The notes under the pieces: model-generated
What the model saw: the letters and a program-made list of their open reading frames with translations, nothing else
Told to the model about the DNA's origin: nothing
Database searches by the model: none
Program-made: the position numbers and the translations under genes
Shown: positions 1-8,137 of the stretch, piece by piece
Layout of the letters: each line of letters begins with the position of its first letter
Position numbering within the stretch: position 1 is the first letter of the stretch
From: Caballeronia novacaledonica
GTDB lineage: Bacteria > Pseudomonadota > Gammaproteobacteria > Burkholderiales > Burkholderiaceae
DNA length: 64,000 nucleotides
Direction of reading: 5' to 3'
NCBI RefSeq assembly: GCF_900258035.1
Contig: NZ_OGTP01000009.1
Coordinates: 1 to 64,000 of the forward strand

Positions 1-162
1 GGCTCGCCCGCGATGACCACGCGCGGCTTCGGCGTGAAGGAAGCGGAGATCGTCGGTAACCTGATCGCCGATGTGCTCGACAATCCGGAAGACCAGGCGA
101 CCATCGAGCGCGTGCGTGCGCAAGTGGCCGATCTGACCAAGCGTTTCCCGGTCTACCGTTAA
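1..162 (+). CDS. glyA: Serine hydroxymethyltransferase, C-terminal end (partial)
   Basis: The first 53 codons of the window are open from base 1 and end at a TAA. They read as the C-terminus of serine hydroxymethyltransferase: [10 protein letters not shown], then the helix [16 protein letters not shown] and the ending RFPVYR are typical of proteobacterial GlyA. The enzyme is cytosolic and PLP-dependent; it interconverts serine and glycine and supplies methylene-THF. The PLP lysine and the start lie upstream of the window. nrdR follows after 18 nt on the same strand, the usual glyA-nrdR arrangement in this group. Confidence 0.93.
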   Translation, partial: GSPAMTTRGFGVKEAEIVGNLIADVLDNPEDQATIERVRAQVADLTKRFPVYR

Positions 163-180
163 TTCGCGAGCCCGACGCCT

Positions 181-663
181 ATGCGCTGCCCATTCTGCCG
201 ACACGAAGATACCCAGGTCGTGGATTCTCGCGTGTCGGAGGATGGCGCAGCCATTCGGCGGCGAAGGCGCTGTCCTTCGTGCGACAAGCGTTTCACGACC
301 TATGAGCGCGTCGAACTGGCGCTGCCGACCGTCGTCAAGAAGGACGGCAGCCGCACCGAGTTCGACCGTCGCAAGATTGTCGCGAGCATGCAGCTTGCGC
401 TGAGAAAGCGCCCGGTCGCGGCCGACGCGATCGACGCCGCCGCGTCCCGCATCGAGTATCAGTTGCTCGGCAGCGGCGAGCGCGAAGTGCAGAGCGAACG
501 GCTCGGCGAACTCGTCATGAACGAGTTGCGGCAGCTCGATACCATCGCCTACGTGCGTTTCGCGTCTGTCTACAAGCGTTTCGAAGACGTCTCCGAATTC
601 GAAGACGTGCTCGAAGAATTCCGGCGTGCCGCGCCGAAGAAATCGACTTCGCGCAAGCGCTGA
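181..663 (+). CDS. nrdR: Transcriptional repressor NrdR
   Basis: A 160-aa protein with the complete NrdR layout. The N-terminal zinc ribbon has Cys3/Cys6 and Cys31/Cys34 (CPFC, CPSC) and the basic run RRRRR between them. An ATP-cone domain follows at about residues 49-139, with [16 protein letters not shown] and [12 protein letters not shown]. NrdR senses ATP/dATP through the cone and represses ribonucleotide reductase genes by binding NrdR boxes. Length and motif order match the family. It is probably co-transcribed with glyA, whose stop lies 18 nt upstream. Confidence 0.96.
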   Translation: MRCPFCRHEDTQVVDSRVSEDGAAIRRRRRCPSCDKRFTTYERVELALPTVVKKDGSRTEFDRRKIVASMQLALRKRPVAADAIDAAASRIEYQLLGSGEREVQSERLGELVMNELRQLDTIAYVRFASVYKRFEDVSEFEDVLEEFRRAAPKKSTSRKR

Positions 664-828
664 TCCGTTCCGCATCGTTGTCCTCCCAGACCTGAATTCC
701 TGTCGTTCGCTCGCGCAGTGTGCCGGGCATCGGGCGGTGTGAACACTCGTCCATTCGGCTAATGGCGGCGTGCATTCCTTCTCGCTAGATTGCGTCTTTC
801 GGCTCGATTCGATCGATGAGGATTGCAG

Positions 829-1371
829 ATGGTCAACGCTTCAAAACAGGGTTTCACGCTCGTCGAACTGTGCGTGGTGCTCGCCGTGATGGCGATCCTC
901 GCGACGTTCGCCACGCCGTCGTTCGTCGCGTGGCAGGTGCGCGATCAGGTCGATGCGCGGGCGCGTTCGCTCTTTTCCACTCTTTCACTTGCGCATGCCG
1001 AAGCCGTGAGGCGCGGCGCGCGCGTCACGCTGTGCCGGATCGACGCGTCGCGTCATTGCCTCGCGGCGGGACGAAGCTGCGAGGCCGGCGTCACCGACTG
1101 GTCGTGCGGATGGGGCGTGTTCGTCGATCGCGACGGCGTTTCGACGCTCCTGCGCATGCAGCCGGCGATGACATCGATCGCCATCGCGGCGACGTCGACC
1201 GACCTGTCTTTCACGCCGCCAGCAGGGCAGGTGATCGGCGGATTTCGCAGCTTCGATGTCGGTCCGCGCGGCGCCGACCCCGCCGCGAATCCCGCATCGC
1301 GCCGATGCATAAGGCTCGCGGCAGGCGGCCGGGCGCGCATGACGCAAGGCGGCTGCGGAGCGTCGGCATGA
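829..1371 (+). CDS. Minor pseudopilin, GspH/FimT type
   Basis: About 180 aa. The prepilin peptidase site is KQG/FTLVEL with Glu at mature position 5, followed by a hydrophobic N-terminal helix (CVVLAVMAILATFATPSF), as in FimT/GspH. Several cysteines (CRIDASRHC, CEAG, CGWG) lie in the globular part. I use the ATG at 829 because GAGG sits 7 nt upstream; a TTG at 823 is in frame. It would be cleaved by PilD and incorporated at the tip of a type IV pilus or pseudopilus. Its stop overlaps the next start (ATGA), so the cluster is translationally coupled. Confidence 0.88.
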   Translation: MVNASKQGFTLVELCVVLAVMAILATFATPSFVAWQVRDQVDARARSLFSTLSLAHAEAVRRGARVTLCRIDASRHCLAAGRSCEAGVTDWSCGWGVFVDRDGVSTLLRMQPAMTSIAIAATSTDLSFTPPAGQVIGGFRSFDVGPRGADPAANPASRRCIRLAAGGRARMTQGGCGASA

Positions 1372-1751
1372 AGCGCGCGCAACGGGGAGATTCGCTGATC
1401 GAAGTGATGATCGCGTTGACGCTCACGGCCGTCAGCACGCTCGGGCTCGTGGCGGTGCAAAGCGCGCTTGCCCGCGGCGAGCGGTCGGCGTTGCTGCGGG
1501 AACGCGCGACGTTCATCGCGGATTCGGTGGCGGAAGGCATTCGCAGCGACGCGGACCGCTCAGCGATCGTGTCGCAATGGCAGGCGAGGGCGTCGTCGAT
1601 GCTGCCTGCGGGCGATGTCGCCGTGTCCGATCGCGCGGACGGCGTGCGTATCGCGACGGTGAGCTGGCGCGCGGACGACCGGTCGGATCCGTGTCCGGAG
1701 CCGCAGGCGAAGCCGTTCACGTCGTGCGTTGCGATGGCGTTCGCGCGATGA
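1368..1751 (+). CDS. Type IV pilus minor pilin, PilV-like
   Basis: A 127-aa prepilin. The processing site is QRG/DSLIEVMIAL: Asp rather than Phe/Met at mature position 1, but Glu5 is kept, followed by a hydrophobic stretch (TLTAVSTLGLVAVQSALA). This is the PilV signature, whose leader often reads G-x-S-L-I-E. The protein is short, and two cysteines lie near the C-terminus (DPCPEPQAKPFTSC). It starts inside the stop of the fimT-like gene and ends inside the start of the pilW-like gene (ATGA at both junctions). The role in pilus assembly and priming is inferred from family and context. Confidence 0.84.
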   Translation: MKRAQRGDSLIEVMIALTLTAVSTLGLVAVQSALARGERSALLRERATFIADSVAEGIRSDADRSAIVSQWQARASSMLPAGDVAVSDRADGVRIATVSWRADDRSDPCPEPQAKPFTSCVAMAFAR

Positions 1752-2536
1752 CTACGCGTGACTTCTCATCGCGCGGTCATACGCTGCTCGAAATGACGAT
1801 CGCGCTCGCGCTCGGCATGTTGATCGTGACCGCGTCGTTGTCGCTCTATCGCGGGCAGCGCGCCGCGTTCGATCGTGCCGCCGACGCCGCTCGTATGCAC
1901 GACGCCGCATCGACCGCGCTGGACATGCTGGGCCAGCAGCTTCAGATGGCCGGCTTCGCGCCGGGTTCGGACGCGAACATGGACGCATCGATATTCGGCT
2001 GCGCGCAAGGCCGCGTCGTCGGCACGGAATCGGCGGCATCGTGCGAGTCGCTCGCCAGTCATTCCGACGGCCTGCAGATTCGATACGCCGCCGACGTCGT
2101 GTCCACCTGGCCGTCGAGCGCGGGCATGCCGACCGATTGCATCGGCCAGAACGTCGCCGACGCCATCGTCACGAATCGCTTTTACGCGAAGGCCAGCAGT
2201 TCGACCGGCGAGCCCGAGCTTTTTTGCGAGGGCAGCGGCAAGCAGTCCCAGCCGATCGTCGAAGGGATCGAACGGCTTCGCGTGATGGTTTGGCGAGCGG
2301 GATCGCCGTTGGCGCTGGATGCATCGGCCGTGGCGCGCGAAGGCTGGCGCGATGTCTACGCCGCCGACATTTGCGTCCTCGTGCGCGGATTCGCCGTGAA
2401 CGCGAAGCGGAGAACGAATTACGTCGATTGCAACGGCTCGCCAGCCTACGCCGATGACGGCCGCGCACGCCAGGTTTTCTGGCGGCGCGTCGCGATACGC
2501 AATTCGCCCGCGATGACATCCGGAGGCGCGCAATGA
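1748..2536 (+). CDS. Type IV pilus minor pilin, PilW-like
   Basis: 262 aa from the ATG that overlaps the preceding stop. The prepilin leader is SSRG/HTLLEMTIALALG with Glu5, then a long N-terminal helix with LIVTASLSLYRGQR, typical of PilW. The globular domain holds several Cys (FGCAQG, ASCESL, TDCIGQ, LFCEGSG, DICVL, VDCNGS). PilW is a larger minor pilin of the tip complex with PilV and PilX. An in-frame reading upstream of 1748 is only a shadow of the pilV-like gene and was not used. The 3' end overlaps the pilX-like gene. Confidence 0.86.
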   Translation: MTTRDFSSRGHTLLEMTIALALGMLIVTASLSLYRGQRAAFDRAADAARMHDAASTALDMLGQQLQMAGFAPGSDANMDASIFGCAQGRVVGTESAASCESLASHSDGLQIRYAADVVSTWPSSAGMPTDCIGQNVADAIVTNRFYAKASSSTGEPELFCEGSGKQSQPIVEGIERLRVMVWRAGSPLALDASAVAREGWRDVYAADICVLVRGFAVNAKRRTNYVDCNGSPAYADDGRARQVFWRRVAIRNSPAMTSGGAQ

Positions 2537-3018
2537 AGCGACGTTCCCGAACGCACGGCGCCACGTTGCCGATCGTCCTGATTCTCGCCGCGATGATGCT
2601 CATCACGGCGGGCGCGTGGTTGCAGACATCGCTCGTGGCGGCGCGCACGACCGTCGCGACACGCGAGCGCGCGCAGGCGTTTCACGCGGCGGACAGCGCG
2701 CTGATCCGATGCAGCCGGATGCTGTCCCTTGCGCTGCCGCCGGCGAGCCAGTCGTCCAAAGACGAACCGTCGCGATGGCGAGCGAAAACATCGTTCGAAG
2801 GAGCGACCGCTGCGGCTATCGTGCCGTTTGCGGTCTGGCCGTACGCGCGCCGCGCGCCGCAATGTCTGATCGAAGCGTGGGGGAGCGGGTCGTATCTCGT
2901 CACGTCGCGAGGGTTTGGCGCAACGGCGGATTCCGAGGCGTGGCTTCAACTTCGCATCGATATCGCCGATGGGACGCGCACGCAGCACTGGCGGCGCGTC
3001 GTCGCCAGGCCTTTTTGA
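2533..3018 (+). CDS. Type IV pilus minor pilin, PilX-like
   Basis: 161 aa. The leader THG/ATLPIVLILAAMMLITAG lacks Glu5, which is normal for PilX and its GspK-like relatives because they sit at the very tip of the fibre. The pattern TVATRERAQAFHAADSALIRC after the helix matches the PilX N-terminal domain. It overlaps the pilW-like gene by 4 nt and is followed after 9 nt by a pilin gene. No pilY1 adhesin gene, which often lies next to pilX, is present in this cluster. Confidence 0.83.
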   Translation: MKRRSRTHGATLPIVLILAAMMLITAGAWLQTSLVAARTTVATRERAQAFHAADSALIRCSRMLSLALPPASQSSKDEPSRWRAKTSFEGATAAAIVPFAVWPYARRAPQCLIEAWGSGSYLVTSRGFGATADSEAWLQLRIDIADGTRTQHWRRVVARPF

Positions 3019-3027
3019 GGAGCCGGC

Positions 3028-3492
3028 ATGAACGAACGCAGCAGCGAAAAAGGCTTCAGCCTGCTGGAATTGATGATCGCGCTGGGCGTCGCCGCGATCA
3101 TCGCGACATTCGCCATTCCGGCGTATCGAACGCACGTGGCGAAGGCGCACCGGCTCGATGCGGCGTCGGGGTTGGTGCGCGCCGTTCAGTACGTCGAAAC
3201 GGCGCGGCTCGCGCAAACGTCGGAAAGTGGCGAGGCGATCGCGCTCGGCGCCGGTCTCGATCGCGCGCCGCCGAGCGGGACGGCGGTGTACAGCGTCGCC
3301 ATGTTGCCGGAATCGGCGGCGAATGGCGGCTACGCGGTCGAAGCCGTGCCCATCTCACCCGGCGCGATGCAGGACGACGTCTGCGGCGCCTTCGTCATCG
3401 ACGCGACCGGACTGCGCTGGAATCACGCGCCCGGCTCGGCCACGCCGCTCGACGCGGCACAGTCGGCGTCGTGCTGGGCCGGGAAGGGCTGA
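3028..3492 (+). CDS. Type IV pilin, PilE-like
   Basis: 154 aa with a textbook type IVa leader: SSEKG/FSLLELMIALGVAA, Glu5 present, continuing IIATFAIPAYRTHVAKAHR. The C-terminal part has a Cys pair (DVCGAFVI ... ASCWAGKG) that probably forms the D-region disulfide. AGGAG precedes the ATG by 5 nt. It closes the cluster begun by the fimT-like gene and is most likely a PilE-class minor pilin rather than the major pilin, given its place and mildly degenerate body. It converges on the next gene with only 9 nt between stops. Confidence 0.87.
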   Translation: MNERSSEKGFSLLELMIALGVAAIIATFAIPAYRTHVAKAHRLDAASGLVRAVQYVETARLAQTSESGEAIALGAGLDRAPPSGTAVYSVAMLPESAANGGYAVEAVPISPGAMQDDVCGAFVIDATGLRWNHAPGSATPLDAAQSASCWAGKG

Positions 3493-3501
3493 GGCGGTGA
3501 T

Positions 3502-3999
3502 TCAGAAGACGGTTGGATCGGCGGCGTCGTTCGAAGTCTCGGGCGCGGCGGACTTCATCTGCTGATAGATGCGCCAGCCTTCCCATCCGGCGAGCGCGAG
3601 ACCGCCCCATTTGAGCACGGGCTTGGCGCTGCTGAGGAGCTTCGTCCTCACGGGCTTCGTGAGAACGAGCGACGCGAGCGAGCCGACGATCGGATACTGC
3701 TTGAGGAGCATACCGATATTGCCCGAGCCAAGCAGCGAACCGAGCACGCCGCCGATACCGCCGGAAGTCCCGCGGCGCTTGCCCCAGCGTCGCGAGCCGC
3801 CGCCCGGCATCAGAAAGCGCAGAAAGCTGAAATGCGTGACGGACGAGCGCAGATCGTGTGTTGCCTGGCGCAGTTCCATGCGCTCGACATCCGCGCGAGC
3901 GATCAGCAGTTCCTTGCGCAGCGCGCGCATGTGCGGCGTGCGCAGCTTCTGCATTTTGGTGCGCTTGGGCGATTTGAAAGTGTCGTCGTGTTGGCTCAT
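3502..3999 (-). CDS. DUF3318 family protein
   Basis: 165 aa, known to me as the DUF3318 family of Burkholderiales, function unknown. It begins with a basic region (SPKRTKMQKLRTPHMRALRKELL), has a Gly-rich segment (GTSGGIGGVLGSLLGSG) and a weakly hydrophobic C-terminal half (VGSLASLVL, WGGLALAGWEGWRIYQQM). It is the last gene of a reverse-strand set yqjD-yqjE-DUF3318, 21 nt after the yqjE-like stop, so a membrane- or envelope-associated role with those small proteins is plausible but only inferred. Confidence 0.8.
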   Translation of the reverse strand: MSQHDDTFKSPKRTKMQKLRTPHMRALRKELLIARADVERMELRQATHDLRSSVTHFSFLRFLMPGGGSRRWGKRRGTSGGIGGVLGSLLGSGNIGMLLKQYPIVGSLASLVLTKPVRTKLLSSAKPVLKWGGLALAGWEGWRIYQQMKSAAPETSNDAADPTVF

Positions 4000-4020
4000 G
4001 GCTTCGATTGGGCGCGGAGA

Positions 4021-4401
4021 TCAGCGGAACGTGTCGCGGTCTTTGCGGAATTCGGCGAGCGTGTCGTCGAACATGTTGGGCGCATCGCGCAGATTGCTGC
4101 GTGCGCGCAGACCGCATGCAATCGCGATCAGCGCATACAGAAGCGTGATGCCGCCTAGCGCCTGCCAGCGATACGTGTCCCAGAAGAAAATGGCGATCAG
4201 CACCGTGAGGGAGATGAGCGCCATCATGGCGAGCATCATGGAGGCGAGCCCGAGAAAAAGCACGCCGATGAGCCGCTCCTTCTCCTCTTGAAGCTCGATC
4301 CCGATGAGTTCAAGGCGCGTCTCGAAGATGGCGAAGGCGGAGCTCAGAATTCGTCGCAGCGGTCCGGGGGACGATTGCTGCGTTGGCCGATCGGTCGTCA
4401 T
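4021..4401 (-). CDS. YqjE-like membrane protein (phage holin family, Actinobacterial Holin-X/YqjE)
   Basis: 126 aa from the ATG at 4401. An N-terminal amphipathic segment (RRILSSAFAIFETRLELIGIELQEEKERL) is followed by two transmembrane helices (IGVLFLGLASMMLAMMALISLTVLI and ALGGITLLYALIAIACGL) and a charged tail. This matches YqjE, which databases place in a holin superfamily but which is a host inner-membrane protein, not phage. It lies between a YqjD-like gene and a DUF3318 gene. A longer in-frame start at 4500 would add an implausible Arg-rich leader. Confidence 0.82.
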   Translation of the reverse strand: MTTDRPTQQSSPGPLRRILSSAFAIFETRLELIGIELQEEKERLIGVLFLGLASMMLAMMALISLTVLIAIFFWDTYRWQALGGITLLYALIAIACGLRARSNLRDAPNMFDDTLAEFRKDRDTFR

Positions 4402-4579
4402 GGCTTGAATGCGAGAAGCGCGTTGGTGCCGCTTTTTTGTGATCCGGTCGGCGCGTGAAGCGGCCGGCCGGTGCGAGTGTCGAGCCGCGCGCCCGGGCAA
4501 GGCGCTCGCGGTTCAGTCCAGCGGGGACCGCGACAAAAAGCAGATTAGCAATCCGCGGGCCATTGAGCAGCGACGGCGG

Positions 4580-4855
4580 TTACTTGCGGTTGATCAGCAG
4601 CCCGATCACCATGCCGAGTCCCGCCGCGATCCCGATGGACGCCCACGGATGCTCGTGGACGTAATCGTCGGTGGCGCGCGCGGCCTTCTTGCCTCGCTCG
4701 ATCACGACGACCTGCGCGTCGGCGGCCTTTTCCTTCGCTTGCTTCAGACGAGTGAGGGCGGTTTCGCGCAACTCGGAAGCGCGTTCACCAGTGGCGGTAG
4801 CCGCTTGCTTCAAGAGATCTTCGGCGTCAGCGAGAACGGTTTTGATATCCGACAT
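4580..4855 (-). CDS. DUF883 / YqjD-ElaB family membrane-anchored protein
   Basis: 91 aa starting at MSDIKTVL. The start is fixed by AAGGAG 6 nt upstream; an in-frame ATG further out (4879) would place this Shine-Dalgarno inside the gene. The body is a long charged helix (ADAEDLLKQAATATGERASELRETALTRLKQAKEK), followed by HPWASIGIAAGLGMVIGLLINRK, the C-tail anchor shared by YqjD, ElaB and YgaM. In E. coli such proteins tether ribosomes to the membrane in stationary phase. It is the first gene of the yqjD-yqjE-DUF3318 set. Confidence 0.88.
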   Translation of the reverse strand: MSDIKTVLADAEDLLKQAATATGERASELRETALTRLKQAKEKAADAQVVVIERGKKAARATDDYVHEHPWASIGIAAGLGMVIGLLINRK

Positions 4856-5089
4856 GAATCGCTCCTTGTTGATTTCCGACATTAAAGGCTCCAATCGGTA
4901 AGGCTACGCGCATCGTAACCAAAGATGGGGTCGCTGACGAGGAGGCGTGCATCCTGCCGGGCGGACTGACGCAGTTTCCGTTCCAGTGGCAGACGCCTCG
5001 TCGATGCATCGACAATGTCTGGATTGATTCGATCTGACCCGTAAAAGTTTCAGGCGCGTATCGAAAGTTACATGCGGCGAAACGACAAA

Positions 5090-5114
5090 GGGCCGGCGCA
5101 CGCCGCGCCGGCCC
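5090..5114 (-). terminator. Rho-independent terminator after gcdH
   Basis: A perfect 10-bp stem, 5090-5099 with 5105-5114 (GGGCCGGCGC), with a 5-nt loop. In the reverse direction it runs into TTTG. It lies 24 nt beyond the gcdH stop. Confidence 0.75.
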
Positions 5115-5137
5115 TCCCGCTTATGAACTAAGCCCGT

Positions 5138-6328
5138 TCAGAAAAACGCCTGAATGCCCGTCTGCGCGCGGCCGAGAATCAGCGCGTGGATATCGTGCGT
5201 GCCTTCGTATGTGTTCACCACTTCGAGATTCACGAGGTGACGCGCGACGCCGAATTCATCGGAGATGCCGTTGCCGCCGAGCATGTCGCGCGCAAGTCGG
5301 GCGATGTCGAGCGCCTTGCCGCACGAATTGCGCTTCATGATCGACGTGATCTCGACCGCCGCCGTGCCTTCATCCTTCATGCGGCCGAGGCGCAGCACGC
5401 CTTGCAGGCCGAGCGTGATTTCGGTCTGCATGTCGGCGAGCTTCTTCTGGATGAGCTGGTTCGCCGCGAGCGGCCGGCCGAACTGCTTGCGATCCAGCGT
5501 GTATTGCCGCGCCGTGTGCCAGCATGCTTCCGCCGCGCCGAGCGCGCCCCACGCGATGCCGTAGCGCGCCGAGTTCAGGCACGTGAACGGACCTTTCAGC
5601 CCGCGCACGTCCGGCAGTATGTTTTCTTCGGGAACGAAGACTTCGTCCATCACGATTTCGCCGGTGATCGACGCGCGCAAGCCGACCTTGCCGTGAATCG
5701 CCGGCGCCGACAGCCCCTTCCAGCCTTTCTCCAGGATGAAGCCGCGAATCTCGTCGCGGCCGTCTTCTTCCAGCTTCGCCCAGACGACGAACACATCCGC
5801 GATCGGCGAATTCGAGATCCACATCTTCGTGCCGGAGAGCGAGAAGCCGTTCTGCACCTTCTTCGCGCGCGTGGTCATGCTGGCCGGATCGGAGCCCGCG
5901 TTCGGCTCGGTGAGCCCGAAGCAGCCGATCCATTCGCCGCGCGCGAGCTTCGGCAGATATTTTTCCTTCTGCGCTTCGCTGCCGAAGGTGTTGATCGGCA
6001 CCATCACGAGCGACGACTGCACCGACATCATCGAGCGATAACCCGAATCCACGCGTTCCACTTCGCGGGCGATCAGTCCGTAGCATACGTAGTTCAGACC
6101 CGGACCGCCGTATTGCTCGGGGATCGTCGGTCCGAGCAGGCCGAGTTCGCCCATTTCGCGGAAGATCGCCGGATCGGTCTTTTCCTCGCGAAACGCCTGC
6201 ATCACGCGCGGCTGCAGCTTGTCCTGCGCGTAAGCGCGCGCGGCGTCGCGCACCATGCGTTCGTCTTCGGTCAGTTGCTGATCCAGCAAGAGCGGATCTT
6301 CCCAGTTGAATCGGGCGGCGTCGGCCAT
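5138..6328 (-). CDS. gcdH: Glutaryl-CoA dehydrogenase
   Basis: 396 aa, the usual GcdH length. It has the N-terminal [22 protein letters not shown] of bacterial glutaryl-CoA dehydrogenases, the FAD/substrate motif [14 protein letters not shown], and near the C-terminus the catalytic base in [17 protein letters not shown] (Glu at about residue 375). The flavoenzyme oxidises and decarboxylates glutaryl-CoA to crotonyl-CoA in lysine, tryptophan and glutarate catabolism and passes electrons to ETF. It is divergent from an IclR regulator across 126 nt that carry a palindromic operator, so it is probably that regulator's target. Confidence 0.95.
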   Translation of the reverse strand: MADAARFNWEDPLLLDQQLTEDERMVRDAARAYAQDKLQPRVMQAFREEKTDPAIFREMGELGLLGPTIPEQYGGPGLNYVCYGLIAREVERVDSGYRSMMSVQSSLVMVPINTFGSEAQKEKYLPKLARGEWIGCFGLTEPNAGSDPASMTTRAKKVQNGFSLSGTKMWISNSPIADVFVVWAKLEEDGRDEIRGFILEKGWKGLSAPAIHGKVGLRASITGEIVMDEVFVPEENILPDVRGLKGPFTCLNSARYGIAWGALGAAEACWHTARQYTLDRKQFGRPLAANQLIQKKLADMQTEITLGLQGVLRLGRMKDEGTAAVEITSIMKRNSCGKALDIARLARDMLGGNGISDEFGVARHLVNLEVVNTYEGTHDIHALILGRAQTGIQAFF

Positions 6329-6393
6329 GTGCTATCTCCTGATTTCATCGAAAAGCGCCGGAAGCGGATGGGATCGGCCGGCGCGCGCGGCGC

Positions 6394-6422
6394 TTGACAT
6401 GAGTTCCGCTAAGCGAAACAAT
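6394..6422 (+). promoter_or_regulatory. Predicted sigma-70 promoter of the iclR gene
   Basis: A perfect -35 box TTGACA (6394-6399), a 17-nt spacer and a -10 box AACAAT (6417-6422), 32 nt upstream of the regulator's ATG. The spacer is occupied by the palindrome at 6403-6419. Confidence 0.6.
6403..6419. promoter_or_regulatory. Palindromic operator, IclR type
   Basis: GTTCCGCTAAGCGAAAC is an 8-1-8 palindrome with a single mismatched pair. It lies between the -35 and -10 boxes of the iclR promoter and between the divergent gcdH and iclR genes. Its form resembles the TTTCGC-N-GCGAAA sites I associate with IclR regulators of Burkholderiales. The position predicts autorepression and control of gcdH; binding itself is inferred. 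Confidence 0.55.
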
Positions 6423-6454
6423 GTTTTGCAAATCAGCTCCGAGTCTATCACCCG

Positions 6455-7243
6455 ATGACGAAAGATTCCAACCGAAATTCCGCGCGCCATCTATCTTCCG
6501 AGGACATCGACGAGCGCAAGTTCGTCGTCGCGCTCGCACGCGGACTGGACCTGCTGCGCGCGTTCCGTCCCGGCGAGACGCTCTTGGGCAACCGCGATTT
6601 CGTCGATCGCACCGGTTTGCCGAAGGCGACCGTCAACCGGCTCGCCTACACGCTGACGACGCTCGGCTATCTGCGTTTCGACGAACCCGCGGGCAAATAC
6701 GCGCTCGACACGGGCGTGCTGTCGCTCGGATTCACGCTGCTTGCGGGCGCGGACACGCTGGAACTCGCGCGGCCGCACATGCGCGCGCTCGCGCGGGAGA
6801 TCGGCGCGGCGGTGTCGCTCGGCTGCCGCGACGGACTCGACATGATCTATCTCGAAACCATCCGCAGCGAGACGGCGCTGACGCTCGGCCTCGCGCCCGG
6901 TTCGCGCCTGTCGATGCTCACGAGTTCGATGGGCCGCGCGTATCTCGCCGTGCAGGAACCGGCGGCGCGCGAGGCGCTGTTCGACGAACTCGGGAAAAAC
7001 GAAGGCGAGGAAAAGGTCGATGCCGCCCGCCGCGCGATCGGCGATTTCGCGCGTGACGGCTGCTGCTATTCGTTCCGCGAATGGCACGACGACGTGAACG
7101 CCATCGCCGCGCCGTTTCGCGATCTGCGCAACGGACGCTGGCTCGTGCTGTCGAGCAGCGGACCGGCGTCGTCGATGGACGAGGCGTATTTTCGCGAGAC
7201 GATCGGCCCGAAACTGAAAGCGCTGGCCGCGCGTCTCGCTTGA
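6455..7243 (+). CDS. IclR family transcriptional regulator
   Basis: 262 aa with the two IclR domains. The N-terminal winged HTH is at about residues 25-85 (KFVVALARGLDLLRAF, TGLPKATVNRLAYTLTTLGYL). The C-terminal ligand-binding domain is at about 95-255 (GAAVSLGCRDGLDMIYLET, LSMLTSSMGRAYLA, DGCCYSFREWHDDVNAIAAPF). It is divergent from gcdH and separated from it by a palindrome overlapping its own promoter, so it most likely controls gcdH in response to an aromatic or dicarboxylic acid. The effector cannot be read from sequence. It converges on kynA with 4 nt between stops. Confidence 0.92.
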   Translation: MTKDSNRNSARHLSSEDIDERKFVVALARGLDLLRAFRPGETLLGNRDFVDRTGLPKATVNRLAYTLTTLGYLRFDEPAGKYALDTGVLSLGFTLLAGADTLELARPHMRALAREIGAAVSLGCRDGLDMIYLETIRSETALTLGLAPGSRLSMLTSSMGRAYLAVQEPAAREALFDELGKNEGEEKVDAARRAIGDFARDGCCYSFREWHDDVNAIAAPFRDLRNGRWLVLSSSGPASSMDEAYFRETIGPKLKALAARLA

Positions 7244-7247
7244 CGAT

Positions 7248-8123
7248 TCAGAGCACGGTGCGGACGTGCCACAGTTCTGGAAACAGCACGACATCGAGCA
7301 TCTTGCGCAGATACGAAGCGCCCGCCGTGCCGCCCGTGCCTCCCTTGAAGCCGATGATGCGCTCCACCGTCGTCACATGCCGGAAGCGCCATTGCCGGAA
7401 CGCGTCTTCCAGATCGACGAGCTCTTCCGCCATCTCGTACAAGTCCCAGTGATGCGACGGATCGCGATACACCGCGAGCCACGCCGCCTCGACGGACGGA
7501 TCGTGCGTCGTCGGCTGCGCCCAGTCGCGCTCGAGGCGCTTCGGATCGATCTCGAAGCCACGTCGCGCGAGCAAGCGGATCACTTCGTCGTAGAAAGAGG
7601 GCGCTTCGAGCGTTTCGCGCACCTGTTCGAGAATCTCCGGCCGATGCGCATGCGGCTTCAGCATCTGCTCGTTCTTGTTGCCGAGCATGAACTCGATCTG
7701 CCGGTACTGATGCGACTGAAACCCCGACGATTGTCCGAGATACGGACGCATCGCGGTGTATTCGGACGGCGTCATCGTCGCGAGGACGTTCCACGCCTGC
7801 ACCAGTTGCTCGAAAATGCGCGACACGCGCGCGAGCATCTTGAACGCGGGCGGCAGTTCGTCACGATGCACGGCCGAAAGGGCCGCGCGCAACTCGTAGA
7901 GCGCGAGCTTCATCCATAGCTCGCTCGTCTGATGCTGCACGATGAACAGCATCTCGTTGTGATCCGGCGAAAGCGGATGCTGCGCGTTCAGGATCGAATC
8001 GAGGCCGAGATAGTCGCCGTAGCTCATCGAATCGGCGAAATCGAGCTTGGCGTCGTGCCAGCCTTTTTCTTGCGCCGCGTTCTGTGCGCCGTGTCCGAAC
8101 GGGCAGCCTTGCGTATTGCTCAT
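7248..8123 (-). CDS. kynA: Tryptophan 2,3-dioxygenase
   Basis: 291 aa from [12 protein letters not shown], with GAGAGGA upstream of this ATG. It shows the TDO signature: [10 protein letters not shown], the substrate-pocket stretch [37 protein letters not shown], and the C-terminal [20 protein letters not shown] that surrounds the haem site. It is a haem enzyme that opens tryptophan to N-formylkynurenine. It is the last gene of a kynB-kynU-kynA operon, 14 nt after the kynU stop. A longer in-frame reading to 8225 only overlaps kynU and is not supported. Confidence 0.97.
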   Translation of the reverse strand: MSNTQGCPFGHGAQNAAQEKGWHDAKLDFADSMSYGDYLGLDSILNAQHPLSPDHNEMLFIVQHQTSELWMKLALYELRAALSAVHRDELPPAFKMLARVSRIFEQLVQAWNVLATMTPSEYTAMRPYLGQSSGFQSHQYRQIEFMLGNKNEQMLKPHAHRPEILEQVRETLEAPSFYDEVIRLLARRGFEIDPKRLERDWAQPTTHDPSVEAAWLAVYRDPSHHWDLYEMAEELVDLEDAFRQWRFRHVTTVERIIGFKGGTGGTAGASYLRKMLDVVLFPELWHVRTVL

Positions 8124-8137
8124 TGTCGACGTTCCTC

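Noticed and set aside
4021..4401. Phage holin suggesting a prophage
   Set aside because: The protein is YqjE-like and sits in a yqjD-yqjE host operon; no phage genes are near.
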